From Coprinellus micaceus (taxonomy: Eukaryota; Basidiomycota; Agaricomycetes; Agaricales; Psathyrellaceae), in contig OX596335.1 in NCBI GenBank assembly GCA_951394405.1, positions 1,674,001 to 1,738,000 of the forward strand: 64,000 nt of DNA, read 5' to 3'. This document shows, piece after piece, positions 11,023-22,869 of the stretch; positions within the stretch are counted from its first letter, which is position 1; each line of letters starts with the position of its first letter. Made by a program: the position numbers and the translations under genes. The notes below the pieces were generated by a model. The model made no database searches. It was not told where the DNA came from and saw only the letters and a program-made list of their open reading frames with translations.

Positions 11023-12431
11023 GAACCTCCCGGCATGCGACAAGGCGTCGCAGATGATATCCTTTGTATTTGCGTTAGCTCATGTAACACTAGTACATAA
11101 TATATCCTCTTCGGCTCTCCCACTATCTTGTTCCGGTTTAGTTGGCCGCAATGGATGTGGGGATCGGTCCTGCTCGGCTTCCTGGGCGGTGCCCAACAAT
11201 CGTGAGGTACTTCCGATGACAACCACTTGGTGGTGCACATCAGCCGAGGGATCTCGCTATCGTTACGCCGGGTTGGAACTCGAGAGAAAAGCATTTTATC
11301 CAATTGCCTAGTTTACGGCACGATTTCATGAACATGATGAAAGGGAGCCTTTTCCATATCGACACGGCGTAGTTGTGATAGTTCAGTGACCTCCATTGAT
11401 ACGCTTAAGCATATGTGAGGTACCCAATGTAGATAGGCTTTGTACACCAACAGCTCGTAGCGTATTGGTTTGCGGGGTACCAGGTGTGATAGACTTAAGC
11501 GTACTAAGGGAATCCTATCGACAGCCTACCTAAAGTCTAAATAAGAAGTCCGGATTTCACACCATTGCTTTTCCGAGATAAGAGAAGGGTGCGCTATGGG
11601 ACATGGAACCGCATCCATAGGGCGGTGATTTCGGCGATGTACTGAAAGGGATGTGAGGATGACGCTATACCTGCTGTAGGTAGCGTGTGCAAGGTGCAAG
11701 CGTGTGCATGAGGGTGAGGAGCGCAAGGGGGCGAGTGGGGCATGATTAATTGATCGCGCTCCAGCGGTTCTGGGCCTGAGGGCAAGATGAAACGCGGGAC
11801 AGAACCACAGGGCCCTCCCCCACCATGTGGAGTCAGGGATTTGGAAGTGCTTGAAGCATTCGCTTGGACCGTGGCCGGGGACACAATACTAGGAAATCGG
11901 CCTCACAGTGCGCGAAGCTTAGCTCCACCCTCACAATAGTATACAACGGCTGACTGGATGTTGAAGGGGTATACCCCCACCTCGTGGAGTCGGGGAACGT
12001 GAGTCCCATGGCAAAAGGTATGATTTCGTAGCATCTGGGAGGAGAACAATACGCCGAAGCATGAGGTGCGTGGTAAGTACAAGGGAAACATTCAAATGAA
12101 GGGTGCGAAGGGAGGTTCCATACACAGAGACAATATTCAGAGGTGAATTCGACGGAGCACCCTCGAGCCGATGGTCATGCAGAGCTTTGACAGGCGGCTC
12201 ATGGTCCTACCTTCCGCTTCTTTGGTGAACCTAGAAAGGGAATGACCAGGTATGGTTGTCAGCCACCAATCTTACGAGATTATTCTAAAGAATAACGGCA
12301 CCTCTTTCAACGGTAGTAGAAGCGGAGCGTTTATGGGGTGGAACAATCGGCGAGAGGACGCTGAAATATGCACGATCGGCCTCTCGTAGACCATTTTGAA
12401 AGAGATTTGCTTCATCTTCAATCCCGCCTGA
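11023..12431. other. Intergenic, no gene supported
   Basis: About 1.4 kb with only short ORFs on either strand, lacking splice logic or known motifs. It separates the 3' ends of two convergent intact genes. Confidence 0.5.
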
Positions 12432-15400
12432 TTAGGCGGATGTCGACGAATATTGACTGATTAGAACTGGCTGCGGGGAGGTTGAAATGAACGCACTGAA
12501 AATAGGATGGGGCTTGGGAACCACAGCAGAAATCGGAAGCGAATACACGAGGTTTGTCACCTCCACCTCTTTAAGCTTGGCGTACTCTTGTGAAAGTGTA
12601 GGCCAGCATCCCGAATCGATGGTCCACTGTAGTTGCCGATCGAAATAGTAGTGCTTGGGGAGGCCAGCAATCTTGTTCTTCTCGCTGACCTTGTGGTAGT
12701 CGACCAGGCCTGCAACGAACCAGGCAAGGGCGGGAACGAACAACGTCGTCAGGGGGTCTTCGATGATACCACCCTTGTCGTCCATGACCTCGACCTGCTC
12801 AAAGATAACACGGAGTAGGTCCCTCATCCGCCCCCTCGCATAGACAGCCATGCACCGAGTCCTGTAGTCCATTGCAGAGATGTCGTGCTTTGTGTAAGCC
12901 TCCTGCGGGGTCTCCTGGCGCGCCTGCAGTAGTCTGAGAGTGATGGGGTCAGAAGTACATTCGTAACTGGTACTGCAGAGTGCGTTTTCCAGTTCAATAC
13001 CGCACGCGATAACAAGTAGGCTTTGTAGTGATTCCACAGAATTGATGACCAGGAGGTGGCCTTCATCTGTTCAACGTTGAGCCAAGGAATGAGATAATCG
13101 AATAAGGAACTGCACCATCTAAGGCTTTGCTACCCAGAGCCATGGTTTCGTGGAGAAAGGCGATGACAGTGTCAATGCGTTGAACGGTTGAAGGGTGGTC
13201 GGTATTCGTGATAATAGGCCCTTGGAAAAAGGTGTGAACGCCGCCAATCATAGTGCGGGCCAGAGTGGATGTGGACAGGAAGTGACCCCCATAAGCAATG
13301 CAATGTTCCATGGTCAGTACAATGTGGTCAATGGAAGGTGGCATGATACTGAAATGTTGCATTCAAGCAATGGAAATATATGAGGTTCGCTTAGTTCAGG
13401 AGGATGAGCGAACGACGCACAGTTTGTCTCCCTGTCTCAAGTAGAGAAGTTCGTAGCGGAATCTCTTTCTGTCCACCTCCATGACGTTGAACTTTTTGTG
13501 TGAGTAGAGCCGAGTGGAAGAACTATCGGACGGGTCCTGAGGAACGGCAATAACCCACAACTTCGAGCCACAAGCGAGGTAAATGTACGTTGATTCGCCG
13601 CGAGGGTCTTGATGCATGTAGGAATGTGCCCCTTTTGTGCCCACGATTGACCAGCGAATCTCCCCGGTTGGAAACGCTGAAAGAGTCCCCGCCTTTCTCG
13701 TGGACCGAGATGCTGCATGGACATCCGAGGCGTAGGGCGTCGTTGCCACGTGGGCATGCGGATCTGGGAAGCTGAGGGCGTTGAGGCTCTTCTGTCGTTC
13801 GGGGGGCTGTTGGACTACGTCGAAAATATCTTGAAGAGAACCTGCCTTCACCCGGACTTGGTGATTGTCGCGCCGCACCGCCAATTCCTGGTCTATGGAT
13901 ACATTTTTCATCAGCGAATGGTCCATCCAAAAATTGGCATTAAAACGTACCATGGATGTGGGTGGGCAAAGTCAAATCGCCAACAGTTTGGAGGCCGTGG
14001 AGGTCGAAGTTGACCAAGTGTTTGCTTGTGCTGTCCCTATCACTGGCTTCGGTCGGGATCCCCGGTAGGCTGCCAGGGGCTCTTCGGATAGCGATAATTT
14101 TTTTGGTGAGGGATAACTGGACCCCTTTAACGGACAGATCTCGAAACTCTTCGGTTGTTAAGATGCTCAAGACCGAGCGTTCTGGGTCGTCAATATGACG
14201 TGGCTTTCGGACACCCGTTTGATGAATGTCGGAGTAGTCATCGATGACCGCGTCGAGGAAGTGCTCCCAACGCTCGACGTCGCCTTTATGCTAGATAAGT
14301 GTTAGTAACTTTTGCAGCATAAAGGGGCGCGAATCTACTCACATATGGCTCGGGCTTGAGTTGGTCGCAGTCCCCGTCTAAGTTCCAGACCGGGAACGTG
14401 CGAGAGCCGGCATACCTGGGCTGAGAGGCCTGGACTTTGAACCGTGGTTTCTTATCAGGGATGTTTGGTGACTCCTGGCACAGGGCCGTGAGCTCAAATA
14501 TAAATGGAGTGATTCCTAGGTGACAAACCTTGATGGTTTTTGCGATGTGTTCGACGACCTTGGCCTCGACACGCTGTGCACGATTTACCTTGGCTTCGTG
14601 ACTTTCTACCCGCTCGACATCTATCACATCGTCGTCGTCGTCGATGAGGATGGGGTTGGAGACACTTCCCTTTCCCTTGCGGCCGGGCGGGTTCCTAGGG
14701 TGTTCTGCCTCATCAGAGGAGGACTCTAACTGATCCACATCCCCTTCCTTGTCCATGTCCACATCCTCTTCCTCTTCGTCAGGCTTCTTCTTCTTAGAGC
14801 GTCCCCGGCGTCGAGGTCGACCGGATGAGCTTTTGGAGGACTCGTCGCCAGGTTTGGAGGGCTTGTCGCCAGGTTTGGAGGGCTTGTCGCCAGGTTTGGA
14901 TTGAGCATCGAGTGCCGCGCCGACGATTCGTTGAGATCTCCGCGGTGAGGAGGGGTCGTCTTCACCAGAAACAGGGCAAGGGGGTTGTGGTTGGGGTGGC
15001 ATACTTGCAACCCCAGGAGGAGGAGGCGGTAGTAGCGGCGTCCCAACGGGAGGCGGCGGCGGCGGCGGCGGCGTCCCAGTGGGAGGTAATGGTGGTGGTG
15101 TTTCAGTGGGAGGTGGCGGTGGTGAAAGCGTTCCAACGGGGGGCGGGGGAGGCGATAGTCTCCCAGTGGGAAGTCGCGGCGATGGAGGTGATAATGTCCT
15201 AGTGGGAAGTTGCGGGGATGGAGGTGTTCCAATGAGAGGCAAAGGAGGCGGTGTCTTAGCGGGAGAACGAGAGGGGTGTTGTTCAAGGCTGGAGGGTGGA
15301 TTTGTGCGGGCTGCGTGATCGGAGCGTTCCTCGTGAGCGATCGGGGGAGCAAGGTGAAATTCAAACGTGGGTCGCAGGCTATAGGCTGGAGGTACAATAC

Positions 15401-16759
15401 TAAGCACTTTACTTATCTCGTGTCATTCAGAATGGCAATACATACCCATATCAAAGTAATTGTTGCAATGATTGAGTTGGAGGGGCCAGACGACATCCTT
15501 CCACTCTGCTTGAAGGCACTTGAAGGCCTGGAGGGCGGTGTGGGTGCCTCGAGCGACGTCCAGCACCCGTACCCACACAGCGCGCTCGAGGGAGAGTAGT
15601 TCCGCTGGCTTGTTGTTTCCGTATTGTTGTAAGTTCTACACCACCAGCATGGTGAGTTTAGTCGACTCAAAGGCAGTCGCAGGTACATACCAATATCATT
15701 TCCTCTGGGCACGGATCGCTGTTACACAGATCCAAAGACCCGAGGGCGACGAGGGGAGTGATCGTGAGTGCGGCCAGCAGAGTGTTGCGAAGCTGGAAAA
15801 CGTCCTTGCCAAATAACCCGGCCCGCTTCATCTTCTGCCCGTCGACGGCACCTGGGTCGAGCTGGTCGAATATGTCCTCCGGAACTGCGATCTGTCCCTA
15901 AATCCATGGCTCAGACTTTGTATTCTGGAAGGAATTGAAGAGCTGACCTCCTGGAACATAACCCGGATTGCGAAAGCCAGGTACATGATATTCTTGATTA
16001 CGGTGAGAGCCCGTTGCCCAGACGCCATGCTCGAGTACTCGGTGGCCATTTTACTGGCCCAGCTTCTCAAGGAGAAGTTTTTCAAGGAGAGGGTAAGTTC
16101 GGAACCCTCTGATCGGCTTGCACCTTCAACGGTTTCACCGGAGTAAGTCTCGACGATGCTGCTGAGATTGGCGCCGGAACGAACGAAGCTGGACATGAAA
16201 GAAGAGAGGTCTGATATTTTATTGAAGAGCTGAAGGGGGATAGATGTCAGAGATTCGAAAGCTGGTCATCCGACGCAATACTCACAGGCCACCTCCCAAC
16301 TCGCACATCCCTTCGGGGGTGCCTCAAAACCCCACTCTGCAACTCTTGGTCACCTTCCAACCAGATTAGAACATCAAATAGTAAGCACGCCGCCGTGAGG
16401 GCGCCCAATCCTCGCAATACTGTTGGTGTAAGCTTGCCCCTCCCATTCTCAAGTCGAAGCCTATGGTGGGACGGTGTCGACAGGGCGTGCGTGCCTTGGT
16501 CAAACAATATATCGGAGGGGCGGTGAGAACCCCACGGAATGGCACAACCAGTTGTCTGGAGGCCGTCGATATACTTCTGGAGCCCCTGGGCCCATTGCTG
16601 TTGGCAACCCCGGTGAGAATAGAGACCTAAAAACGCAGACAATAATCGTACCGTGTATTCGGAGCCAGGAGGCACATGAGCCTCGAGACGCTGATTTTGG
16701 GTGAGGGCACGGGTTTGATATGGAAGACTGGATAGATACGACGATCCTTGTAGAGCCAT
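12432..16759 (-). CDS. JmjC-domain protein of the mushroom-expanded type, 1271 aa
   Basis: Ten exons on the minus strand: 16759-16652, 16597-16286, 16229-15948, 15891-15691, 15635-15446, 15385-14343, 14290-13951, 13892-13421, 13348-13116 and 13066-12432. Phases agree at every junction. One donor is the weaker GTCAGC. The first 350 aa are helical and unidentified. Next come a long proline-rich tract, a Lys/Asp/Glu segment with nuclear-localisation-like RRRGRSKKKK, and a region with VWNLDGDCDQLKPEPY. The C-terminal JmjC cupin has RWSIVGTKGAHSYMHQDPRG (the HQD iron ligands) and then ACGSKLWVI. After an intron, GDKLIMPPSIDHIV supplies the second ligand His, followed by YGGHFLSTSTL. JmjC proteins are Fe(II)/2-oxoglutarate oxygenases, many of them histone demethylases, but the substrate here is unknown. 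The iron ligands are present, so it could be active. A relic of a sister copy lies at 30.97-31.47 kb. Confidence 0.85.
14844..14900 (-). repeat. 21-bp tandem repeat in the JmjC gene
   Basis: Two full units and one partial unit of a 21-bp repeat encode KPGDKPS-type heptapeptides between the proline-rich and basic regions. Such repeats vary in copy number between alleles. Confidence 0.75.
15020..15260 (-). repeat. Degenerate proline-rich minisatellite in the JmjC gene
   Basis: Repeating units with a GTGGGAGG/GCGGGAGG core (plus strand) encode runs of TPPPxPPTG and polyproline. A short stretch of the same kind recurs in the relic at 31.38-31.47 kb. Confidence 0.65.
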
Positions 16760-16815
16760 GTCACTGAGAGGCACGGTACAAAGTAAGTAGACGGTCGGGC
16801 GGAACCGCACCTTGG

Positions 16816-16866
16816 CTGAAGTCACATGCGTTTTTGGATCAATCCCAGAATGCACGTGACCTCAAG
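16816..16866. promoter_or_regulatory. Imperfect palindrome upstream of the JmjC gene
   Basis: The left arm GAAGTCACATGCGTTTTTGG and the right arm CCAGAATGCACGTGACCTC are imperfect inverted repeats around a few bases. The right arm contains CACGTG. The element starts 57 bp before the JmjC ATG (16759) and sits between it and the divergent gene X copy. The same palindrome, better matched, recurs at 31498-31543 next to the JmjC relic. It may be a control element or the footprint of a small mobile element. Confidence 0.45.
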
Positions 16867-16908
16867 ACCTTAACATTACTCTTGACCTCCTTGGCGCTTG
16901 ACTCCGGT

Positions 16909-17344
16909 CTGCGTACTCGACATTCGAGACGCTGATCTCCAACTCCCATCGATCCTTGGATATTCGATTGTTCGAAATCCAATCCTCTTCTCAATCCCTC
17001 GGCAGCTCGCCTATAGCGACATGGAGCCCGCGCCGTTTACAAATGGTCGCATTCAATCCGTCGACGGGGAGCGATACTACTCTCCAAACAGCGCTGCCGA
17101 CCCTCCACTCTTGAAACCTCTCGGAGAAGGTCTCCAAAACATTTTCCTCCCGCACCGCCGTGGCAAGGAACGCGTTCAGTACAGGGAATACATTCATCCA
17201 AGGCCGTGGATCCTCAATTACGATTGGGCCCCGTCAACCCCAACCAGTGGTACGACAAATACTCTTATATGGGCTACCGACGTTAGGTTCAAGGTCCCCA
17301 GCAATGCAAGTTTAATTTTGACTCTCGTTAGCTTGGCACGCTAG
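16909..17344 (+). pseudogene. Truncated gene X copy (5' part only), diverged
   Basis: Homologous to the first 370 bp of gene X (54.0-56.9 kb), including about 110 bp before the start codon. ATG 17021 opens MEPAPFTNGRIQSVDG, matching gene X residue by residue (RYYSPNS, FLPHRRGKERV, EYIHPRPW). A small deletion after DWAP shifts the frame, and homology ends near 17285. The remaining ORF runs to 17344 (107 aa). It lies divergent to the JmjC gene and 220-280 bp upstream of the F-box-like gene in the same direction. It is probably not a functional protein gene, but its promoter-proximal part may drive transcription. Confidence 0.75.
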
Positions 17345-17443
17345 GAACAATAGTTCCTGCTTCCTTCAGGCCTTCGGTCAAGCAGGCTAAACGTTGACCC
17401 TGCGGTGCGAATGTAAGCCGGCAAAAACTAGACGCCGGGCAAC

Positions 17444-17450
17444 TATATAG
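17444..17450 (+). promoter_or_regulatory. TATA box of the F-box-like gene
   Basis: TATATAG, 118 bp before ATG 17568, with a CT-rich leader in between. Confidence 0.5.
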
Positions 17451-17567
17451 TCACCTAGCATCGAGGCAAGCTCAAGTTCCTCATCGGATGCATCCTACTT
17501 CTTCATTGAAGCTCCCAGCCTAAGTCCCAATCCTCCAGAGCCCTCCTTCAGTCACCGCATAACGAAC

Positions 17568-19253
17568 ATGGACGATCTCCCCCCCGAGTTGGTCGTCAAA
17601 ATACTCCATCTACGAGCCGATGCAAGACACGATGAAGCATGTAGGGATGGAGCCAAATGCGTCGAACCCGCGCTTTGTCCAGAGGCGCGGTCGCCCGAAC
17701 CCGCTCTTGTTCAAATATCGGACAGGTGGGAGGCGATCGCCCGGAGCAACCCCAAGCTGTTTTCCAAAATCCGCGTCAAGGTCAACCTGGAATTCAACTC
17801 GGTTCAAGATATGCACACAGTACCCATTGACAACGAGGAGGAGGTTAGGGCACTCGTCGAGCTCTCGGGTTCAGAGGACATTCACCTCTCAATTGGGTGC
17901 TCCACGGACCCACGCCAGTTCCAGCCCCAACTCGAGGAAGCTACCACATTCTCGGTGGGGCAGAGCCTCGCCAGCCGAATAACCAGCCTTGTCATCGACT
18001 TCGACAATTTTCCACTCCTCTTTGGGGTTGGGAACACGGCGTTTCCAAGGCTGAAATCCATCCAACTCGAGCGTGGCCTGAAACCCGATCCCTTCGACAT
18101 TTACCCATCCGCTCATATCCCCACTAGTATCACCGAATCCCTCCGTTTCTGGCGTATCCCTCTCAAACGCATCATCTGTGGCCACCCAAAGAACGCTGCG
18201 ATACGTGGCCTCCTTTCTTGGGACCCCATTACGGTGCTCGATCTCAGCGGAATCGAACTTGGGTACAAAGAAATCGATGTCGAAGCCATGGTACATTTGG
18301 GGCCGTGCATTGAGGAGCTTAGAGTCTACGTCGACTCAACATCGATGCAATACGGCATTCCTGACCAGTCGTTTTTTTCCACTGGAAGGAAATTCGGACC
18401 CATTGTACACAACCACCTCGAGAAGCTTCTCATCGCCCACGCCATCCCGGAGCCCCTCCCGTCAGGCCAACCCTCCAAGCCCATATACTCTCTCTTCAAA
18501 AATGCCAAGTTCGGGGCGCTGAAGGAAGTCTGGTATATGCCCAATGGCGTGCCGCACCCCGACAGCATCGCTTGGTTGACGAAAGACACGCCGACCGTTA
18601 AGCGCCTCAGCATCAGTTCCAAATTCTCCCCTCCCAAAACGCTGCAATCAGTCATGGCAGCTATGCAGGGCCTGCAGGCGTTGTACCTTTTGGGACCCGG
18701 TCCAGAGCCTCGAGAAGTGAGGATGGGCATCGTAAACGTGATGGAAAACGCCACGCTGCGAGTGCTCGAACGTGTTAGCAGCCCTGGATTGCAGACCTTG
18801 GCGGTGTTGGGAGAGGCCAACTTCTCCATCAGCTCCCTCTCTCGATTCGGTAAGTTACTTCCCTTTGGCAAGGTTTCTGGCATTAACTTCACGCTTTTAG
18901 TTGATTCTCGCAGTACGACGCTTCAATCTATCATCATTCACGACTGGTGTGGCCCTTCCCCAGCGCAGCTCGAGGTGCTGAAGGCACTATTGAACCCCGT
19001 TGCCCTGCAAGTGGGATCGGTTTACTCATGCGCAGCAACGCGAAAAAACGGGCTTCGAAACGAGCGCTCCAGCGCATCGACGCGGGTTATGAGAGGGGTC
19101 GCCCTAGACACGATGCCGAGAGGGATCGGTAGGGATGGTGTGTTCTGGTGTGTCCCGTGTTGCGCAGCCCACTACGCGGAGAAGGTCGATGATACCTCGG
19201 ATGCTAACCCCCCCGGGCTAAATGCACGTCAGCGAAGATTTGCTCCGATGTAG
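17568..19253 (+). CDS. F-box-like / leucine-rich protein, about 544 aa
   Basis: Starts MDDLPPELVVKILHL, the usual F-box opening (LPPEL-x-x-I). It lacks the full W-residue core and is followed by a short Cys/Pro-rich insert and then WEAIARSNPKLFSKI. The rest shows irregular leucine-rich strands (ITSLVIDFDNFPLLF, ITVLDLSGIEL, CIEELRVYV, LQALYLLGPG), as in the large mushroom F-box families that act as substrate receptors of SCF ubiquitin ligases. A 51-nt intron (GTAAGT...TTTTAG, 18850-18900) is in frame and probably spliced. The last 80 residues (Arg/Ala-rich, CVPCCAAHYAEK) look unlike the rest and may result from a late frameshift, since another frame is also open there. Specificity cannot be read from the sequence. 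Confidence 0.7.
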   Translation: MDDLPPELVVKILHLRADARHDEACRDGAKCVEPALCPEARSPEPALVQISDRWEAIARSNPKLFSKIRVKVNLEFNSVQDMHTVPIDNEEEVRALVELSGSEDIHLSIGCSTDPRQFQPQLEEATTFSVGQSLASRITSLVIDFDNFPLLFGVGNTAFPRLKSIQLERGLKPDPFDIYPSAHIPTSITESLRFWRIPLKRIICGHPKNAAIRGLLSWDPITVLDLSGIELGYKEIDVEAMVHLGPCIEELRVYVDSTSMQYGIPDQSFFSTGRKFGPIVHNHLEKLLIAHAIPEPLPSGQPSKPIYSLFKNAKFGALKEVWYMPNGVPHPDSIAWLTKDTPTVKRLSISSKFSPPKTLQSVMAAMQGLQALYLLGPGPEPREVRMGIVNVMENATLRVLERVSSPGLQTLAVLGEANFSISSLSRFGKLLPFGKVSGINFTLLVDSRSTTLQSIIIHDWCGPSPAQLEVLKALLNPVALQVGSVYSCAATRKNGLRNERSSASTRVMRGVALDTMPRGIGRDGVFWCVPCCAAHYAEKVDDTSDANPPGLNARQRRFAPM

Positions 19254-19681
19254 CGATCTCTTCGGGCCCATCGAAACGACTCCCTGTTCTATTTTCCTCT
19301 CACGAAGGCCTCTTCAAATTGTAGATCAGTGACGACTATCTTGTTGGAACGATTTTCCTACTGCTCCCGGTATTTCATTCGCCATAGGGCTCGACCCAGC
19401 GTGTACCAATACCCAAAGTTTAATATTGCTAATCACTCGTCGACCGGTACCGTTTTGAGACCGTACACAGGGTACACACATTGGCAAAATCCTAATAGTG
19501 TACTGGAACTTGAAGGGGTAAGGTTGCAGTCCACTAAGCGCCCAAGTATCTGTAGACGATGATGAAGCAGAATGCATCCTAGCTTCGACCATCATCTACG
19601 CCATTCCAGGTTCAATATTCGGACATCATACAGCCAATCGAACAGGGCATATAGTCTAGTTCCTGAGTACAGGCGAAGGAC
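19254..19681. other. Intergenic, with one possible TATA near 19646
   Basis: No gene seen. A CATATAG motif about 35 bp before ATG 19682 could serve the degenerate ORF that follows. Confidence 0.4.
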
Positions 19682-20179
19682 ATGACAGAGATGGATATCA
19701 AAGATGAGCCGGTACCTCCCTCTAGACCTCTCACCCCTCCCAAAATTTCTCGAAAAGAGGGCGGTCCAAAGCGTACTCATGTTGGCGCAGCCGCTGTTCT
19801 CAAAGGGTTGACTCTGCCTGTGAAGTCGAGCTGAAACAAAGGGATCGAAGAGCGACCTGGGGCGCGTGGGATCAAACGTCTCAGGGAGTTGTTGACCCCA
19901 CCTGCCCCAGGCGCCACCGCGGTGGTCGTGTCTGAAGATGAATCGTACTTGGCGATTGTTGAGGCGGATGCGTAGACGTTGGAGGCGCCAAGCACCTTGG
20001 TATGCTGGGCTGTTCTGAGGCGGATAGACGAAGATATCACGGCGAGGCTAGTAAAGAAGGAGGCTCGCCGCGAGAGAGAGAAGCGCCAGAAGGAACGGGA
20101 GGAACGCAAAGCCGAGAAGAGGAAGGCCGGGGAGGGTGAGGAGAAGGCGGACGCCAAGGCTGCGAAGCTCAGGAAGTGA
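19682..20179 (+). pseudogene. Degenerate ORF with Lys/Glu-rich coiled-coil tail
   Basis: One continuous frame from ATG 19682 (MTEMDIKDEPVPPSRPLTPP) to 20179 is broken by only two stops, TGA near 19832 and TAG near 19976. The segments between them keep protein-like composition: KRLRELLTPPAPGATAVVVS, then a 45-residue charged helix rich in KRE and ending in AKLRK. The codon pattern continues across the stops, so this reads as a gene inactivated by point mutations. No family is recognised. Confidence 0.45.
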
Positions 20180-21874
20180 CGATATAACCTTCCACCGCCA
20201 GCTGCTGCGGGCAGTCGTTCCAGTTGTCAGGAGGTCACCTATTCATTCCTCAAACTCCCCCGTCAGATAGCGTCGCATTCACGTCTCCCCATTGGCGTCT
20301 CCACTAACAAGAACATCATGATGAAGATTGTCAACAAGAGCATTGACATTATCCCTCGCACGAAACTCAGCGGTGAATTCATGCCGATTTTCAACTTCAA
20401 CACATCCTCCAAGCTCGCAGGCTGTGGCCTCGGCATCACCCAAGACGAACATCTCAACTCTAACCCGCATACATGGCGTGAAATTCGCGCAAACCATCAT
20501 AGGTTCCAGCTCGAAAAGGGTACTACACGTGGCCAGAACGGCGAATTTCCTTATCACCCCACTTCCAATCAACCAGGGTCGATACGCTCTCTGTCAGTAC
20601 CAGTAGATGCTTCGGTGGACGGCGAACCTTGGCCTCCGCGCAATCACTGCCCCCAAACACAGTCCAGTCGACGCCGACTCTTTGTATATCACACCGGAGA
20701 TGGTTCACTAAGAGTCCGATGAGAATTTATCGTACTATAATATACCTTTGACGCCCTAATATCGTCCTTGAACAGAAACCATGGCTTCGTGCCCCAATTC
20801 ACCAGCGCCAGTGGGAGCGCCTATCTTGACTATCGGCCATCAGGAAATTCGTTGATGCGGTCTCACTGCATAGCTTTCGCACGGGGCAAGTGACACTCGT
20901 CCATTATCACCATCACCGTCAACATCTGGCGCGACTCGAGCGCAAATCGATTATCGCACCGCGGCATTCGATCTTCGAAGCAGTGGTGCAATGACCTCAG
21001 GCGCCGGGAGACTTTTGCGCGTCTCGCTGGCCCATTGTCGGACGATGGCATTCGACATTCGAAGCTATGCTCTAGCGAACGCCCAAATAGCAACGCTCCA
21101 GGAGCTATCGCGCGAGAGCTTTCTGCGTCCCACTGTAAAGGACTTTGGTGGACTTGGACACTCAGTCCGTTACGCCATTCCGTGCAGTTATTCGGATGGA
21201 CGAAACACTAGCGTTTAAGAAATGTGTCTGTTTAGGCACTTCTTCCCTAATACCCGCCTAAGAACCAGTGAGTGCTTGACTTCGTTCGTTGAAGCGTAGG
21301 ATAACTAAGTAGTATGAAGATTAGAGGGCAGATGATCCGCGAGCGCCACAGTCTGCAGCAATGGAGTAACTTAGCAATACAGCTCAATGTCCGGTTACGC
21401 GTTGCATTTCTCACCTCTGTTTTCGACATCAGCCAGAACCATTTCTTCTCCGTTCGACCTACCCAGCTACGCCAGACCCCGCTAAAGGACCTCAGAGGGA
21501 TGGCCTCGGACGGGACTCAGGTCCAGGCAGCGGCCGCCTGTGGCCCCAGCCCCGGACCAGCCAGCCGCCATCTTCATAGAGGGGAGCACCGAGTTGTCGC
21601 GAGAACGCAGATCAAACGCAGTGGTTCCATCCAGCAACATGGAAGTGTGACAGAAAGGGAATTGTCAAATGGGGCGTCGCTCAGCTTGACTCACGCTGAT
21701 GCATCTTTCTTCCTGGGTGCGACGAGTGCTCGAAGTCCAAGGGCGGTAAGCAGGTGATCCCACTCGCCGATCTAGTTCTGAAATGCAAGATGCTACCACC
21801 AGATACCCGAGAGAGCGAACCATTTGTGGCGATACTGTCGACCTTGGGCTTGATTTGGCCGCTTCTCAAAGGTT
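20180..21874. other. Intergenic; a diverged direct repeat near 20.93-21.07 kb
   Basis: Two stretches (about 20929-20981 and 21017-21065) share GCGCG, CGCTGG/CGAGCG and GGCATTCGAC/T-TTCGAAGC in the same order. No gene is supported. Confidence 0.4.
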
Positions 21875-21881
21875 TATAAGG
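21875..21881 (+). promoter_or_regulatory. TATA box of the 21968 gene
   Basis: TATAAGG, 93 bp before ATG 21968. Confidence 0.45.
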
Positions 21882-21967
21882 GCTAAACTCGCCTTCATTC
21901 CTCCATCACATCAACCCATTACGACCTCCACCATCCCTGCCCCAGATAAACCCCTGGTCTACACACG

Positions 21968-22869
21968 ATGGGGCCAACTGTGCGTATCTCATTCGTTTCA
22001 GCGACTGGGGAGCAAGCCACTGATGTTTGCCGTGACCCTCGTCTAGCACCCTGCAGCCTTACAGGCATACGTTTCTCCCAGCGCCTATACGGCGCGTGTC
22101 CTGCAGCACACGGTTGAGGACGAAGCGGCTCAGTCGTTTCTTGATACGATGGGATACTTTGCGGGTCAAGCCGTCGAGGAGCGCCGCTTTCAGGAATTCC
22201 TCGATCGTCTTCTTGGCCGCTATCTTGGCGAGTGGCCTGTGCCTTATGACAGCGGTATTCCCGCGAAGGTTGCTGTTATCAAAAAGGTGTGTGCACTGTT
22301 TGTCTTTTGAATCGAATTTCACTGATATTTAATGTTACAAGCAATTGCAATATCAAATGAGAAGAGCCGTGTCGTGCTTTAAGCGGACCAGGCCCCATAT
22401 CCACTGGGAAAACATACTGGCCATACCACTGCAGGACATTGAAGAGCTTGGTGTAAGCTACCTCCTTGTCGCGATGTTAAGCGTAGCCGTTCACCACTGC
22501 TCCTCTCTGCATACAATAGAACGTCATCAAGCGCCAGAGGTTGGAGAAGGGGTCGTCGGGTTCGAAGGGGATACACGTACGTTCCCAACTAATTCCTTTA
22601 ACCCATTACAAGGCTGAAACTTCCACTAGGAGATCACATATCGTCGCGTGCAGGAGTCAGATCTGGGATACCGTTGGGTATCGGCTCTAGACCTCGCATC
22701 TAGACTGAAGGACCCCGCCGTTGTGCAGCTCCCCGTCGGTGATGTTGAAGGCGACCAGCGCGTTATTGATCTCGCCGTTGTGGTGGGGGGTCCCGATATC
22801 GATGGCCCTTTTTTCCAGCGGATTGACGCTTCCGAGATTGACTCCGACTTCAGTGACGCAGACGAGTAA
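21968..22869 (+). CDS. Uncharacterised 219-aa protein in five exons
   Basis: Exons 21968-21979 (only MGPT), 22047-22286, 22342-22452, 22520-22576 and 22630-22869. All are GT-AG and every exon length is divisible by three. The protein has an acidic-aromatic helix region (HTVEDEAAQSFLDTMGYF, EERRFQEFLDRLLGRYLGEW), a basic stretch (MRRAVSCFKRTRPHIHWEN, KRQRLEKG) and an acidic C-terminus (IDASEIDSDFSDADE). The tiny first exon is the weakest part of the model. The choice rests on the TATA box and on matching phase. No family is recognised. Confidence 0.5.

Noticed and set aside
14726..15397. 223-aa minus-strand ORF rich in Leu/His/Arg
   Set aside because: It is the +1 frame of the proline-rich exon of the JmjC gene. 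Splice phases select the proline-rich frame.
21681..21757. Start of the 219-aa gene further upstream (ATG 21783 frame)
   Set aside because: The TATA box at 21875 lies downstream of that ATG, and the frame joins the next exon only through a weaker donor.
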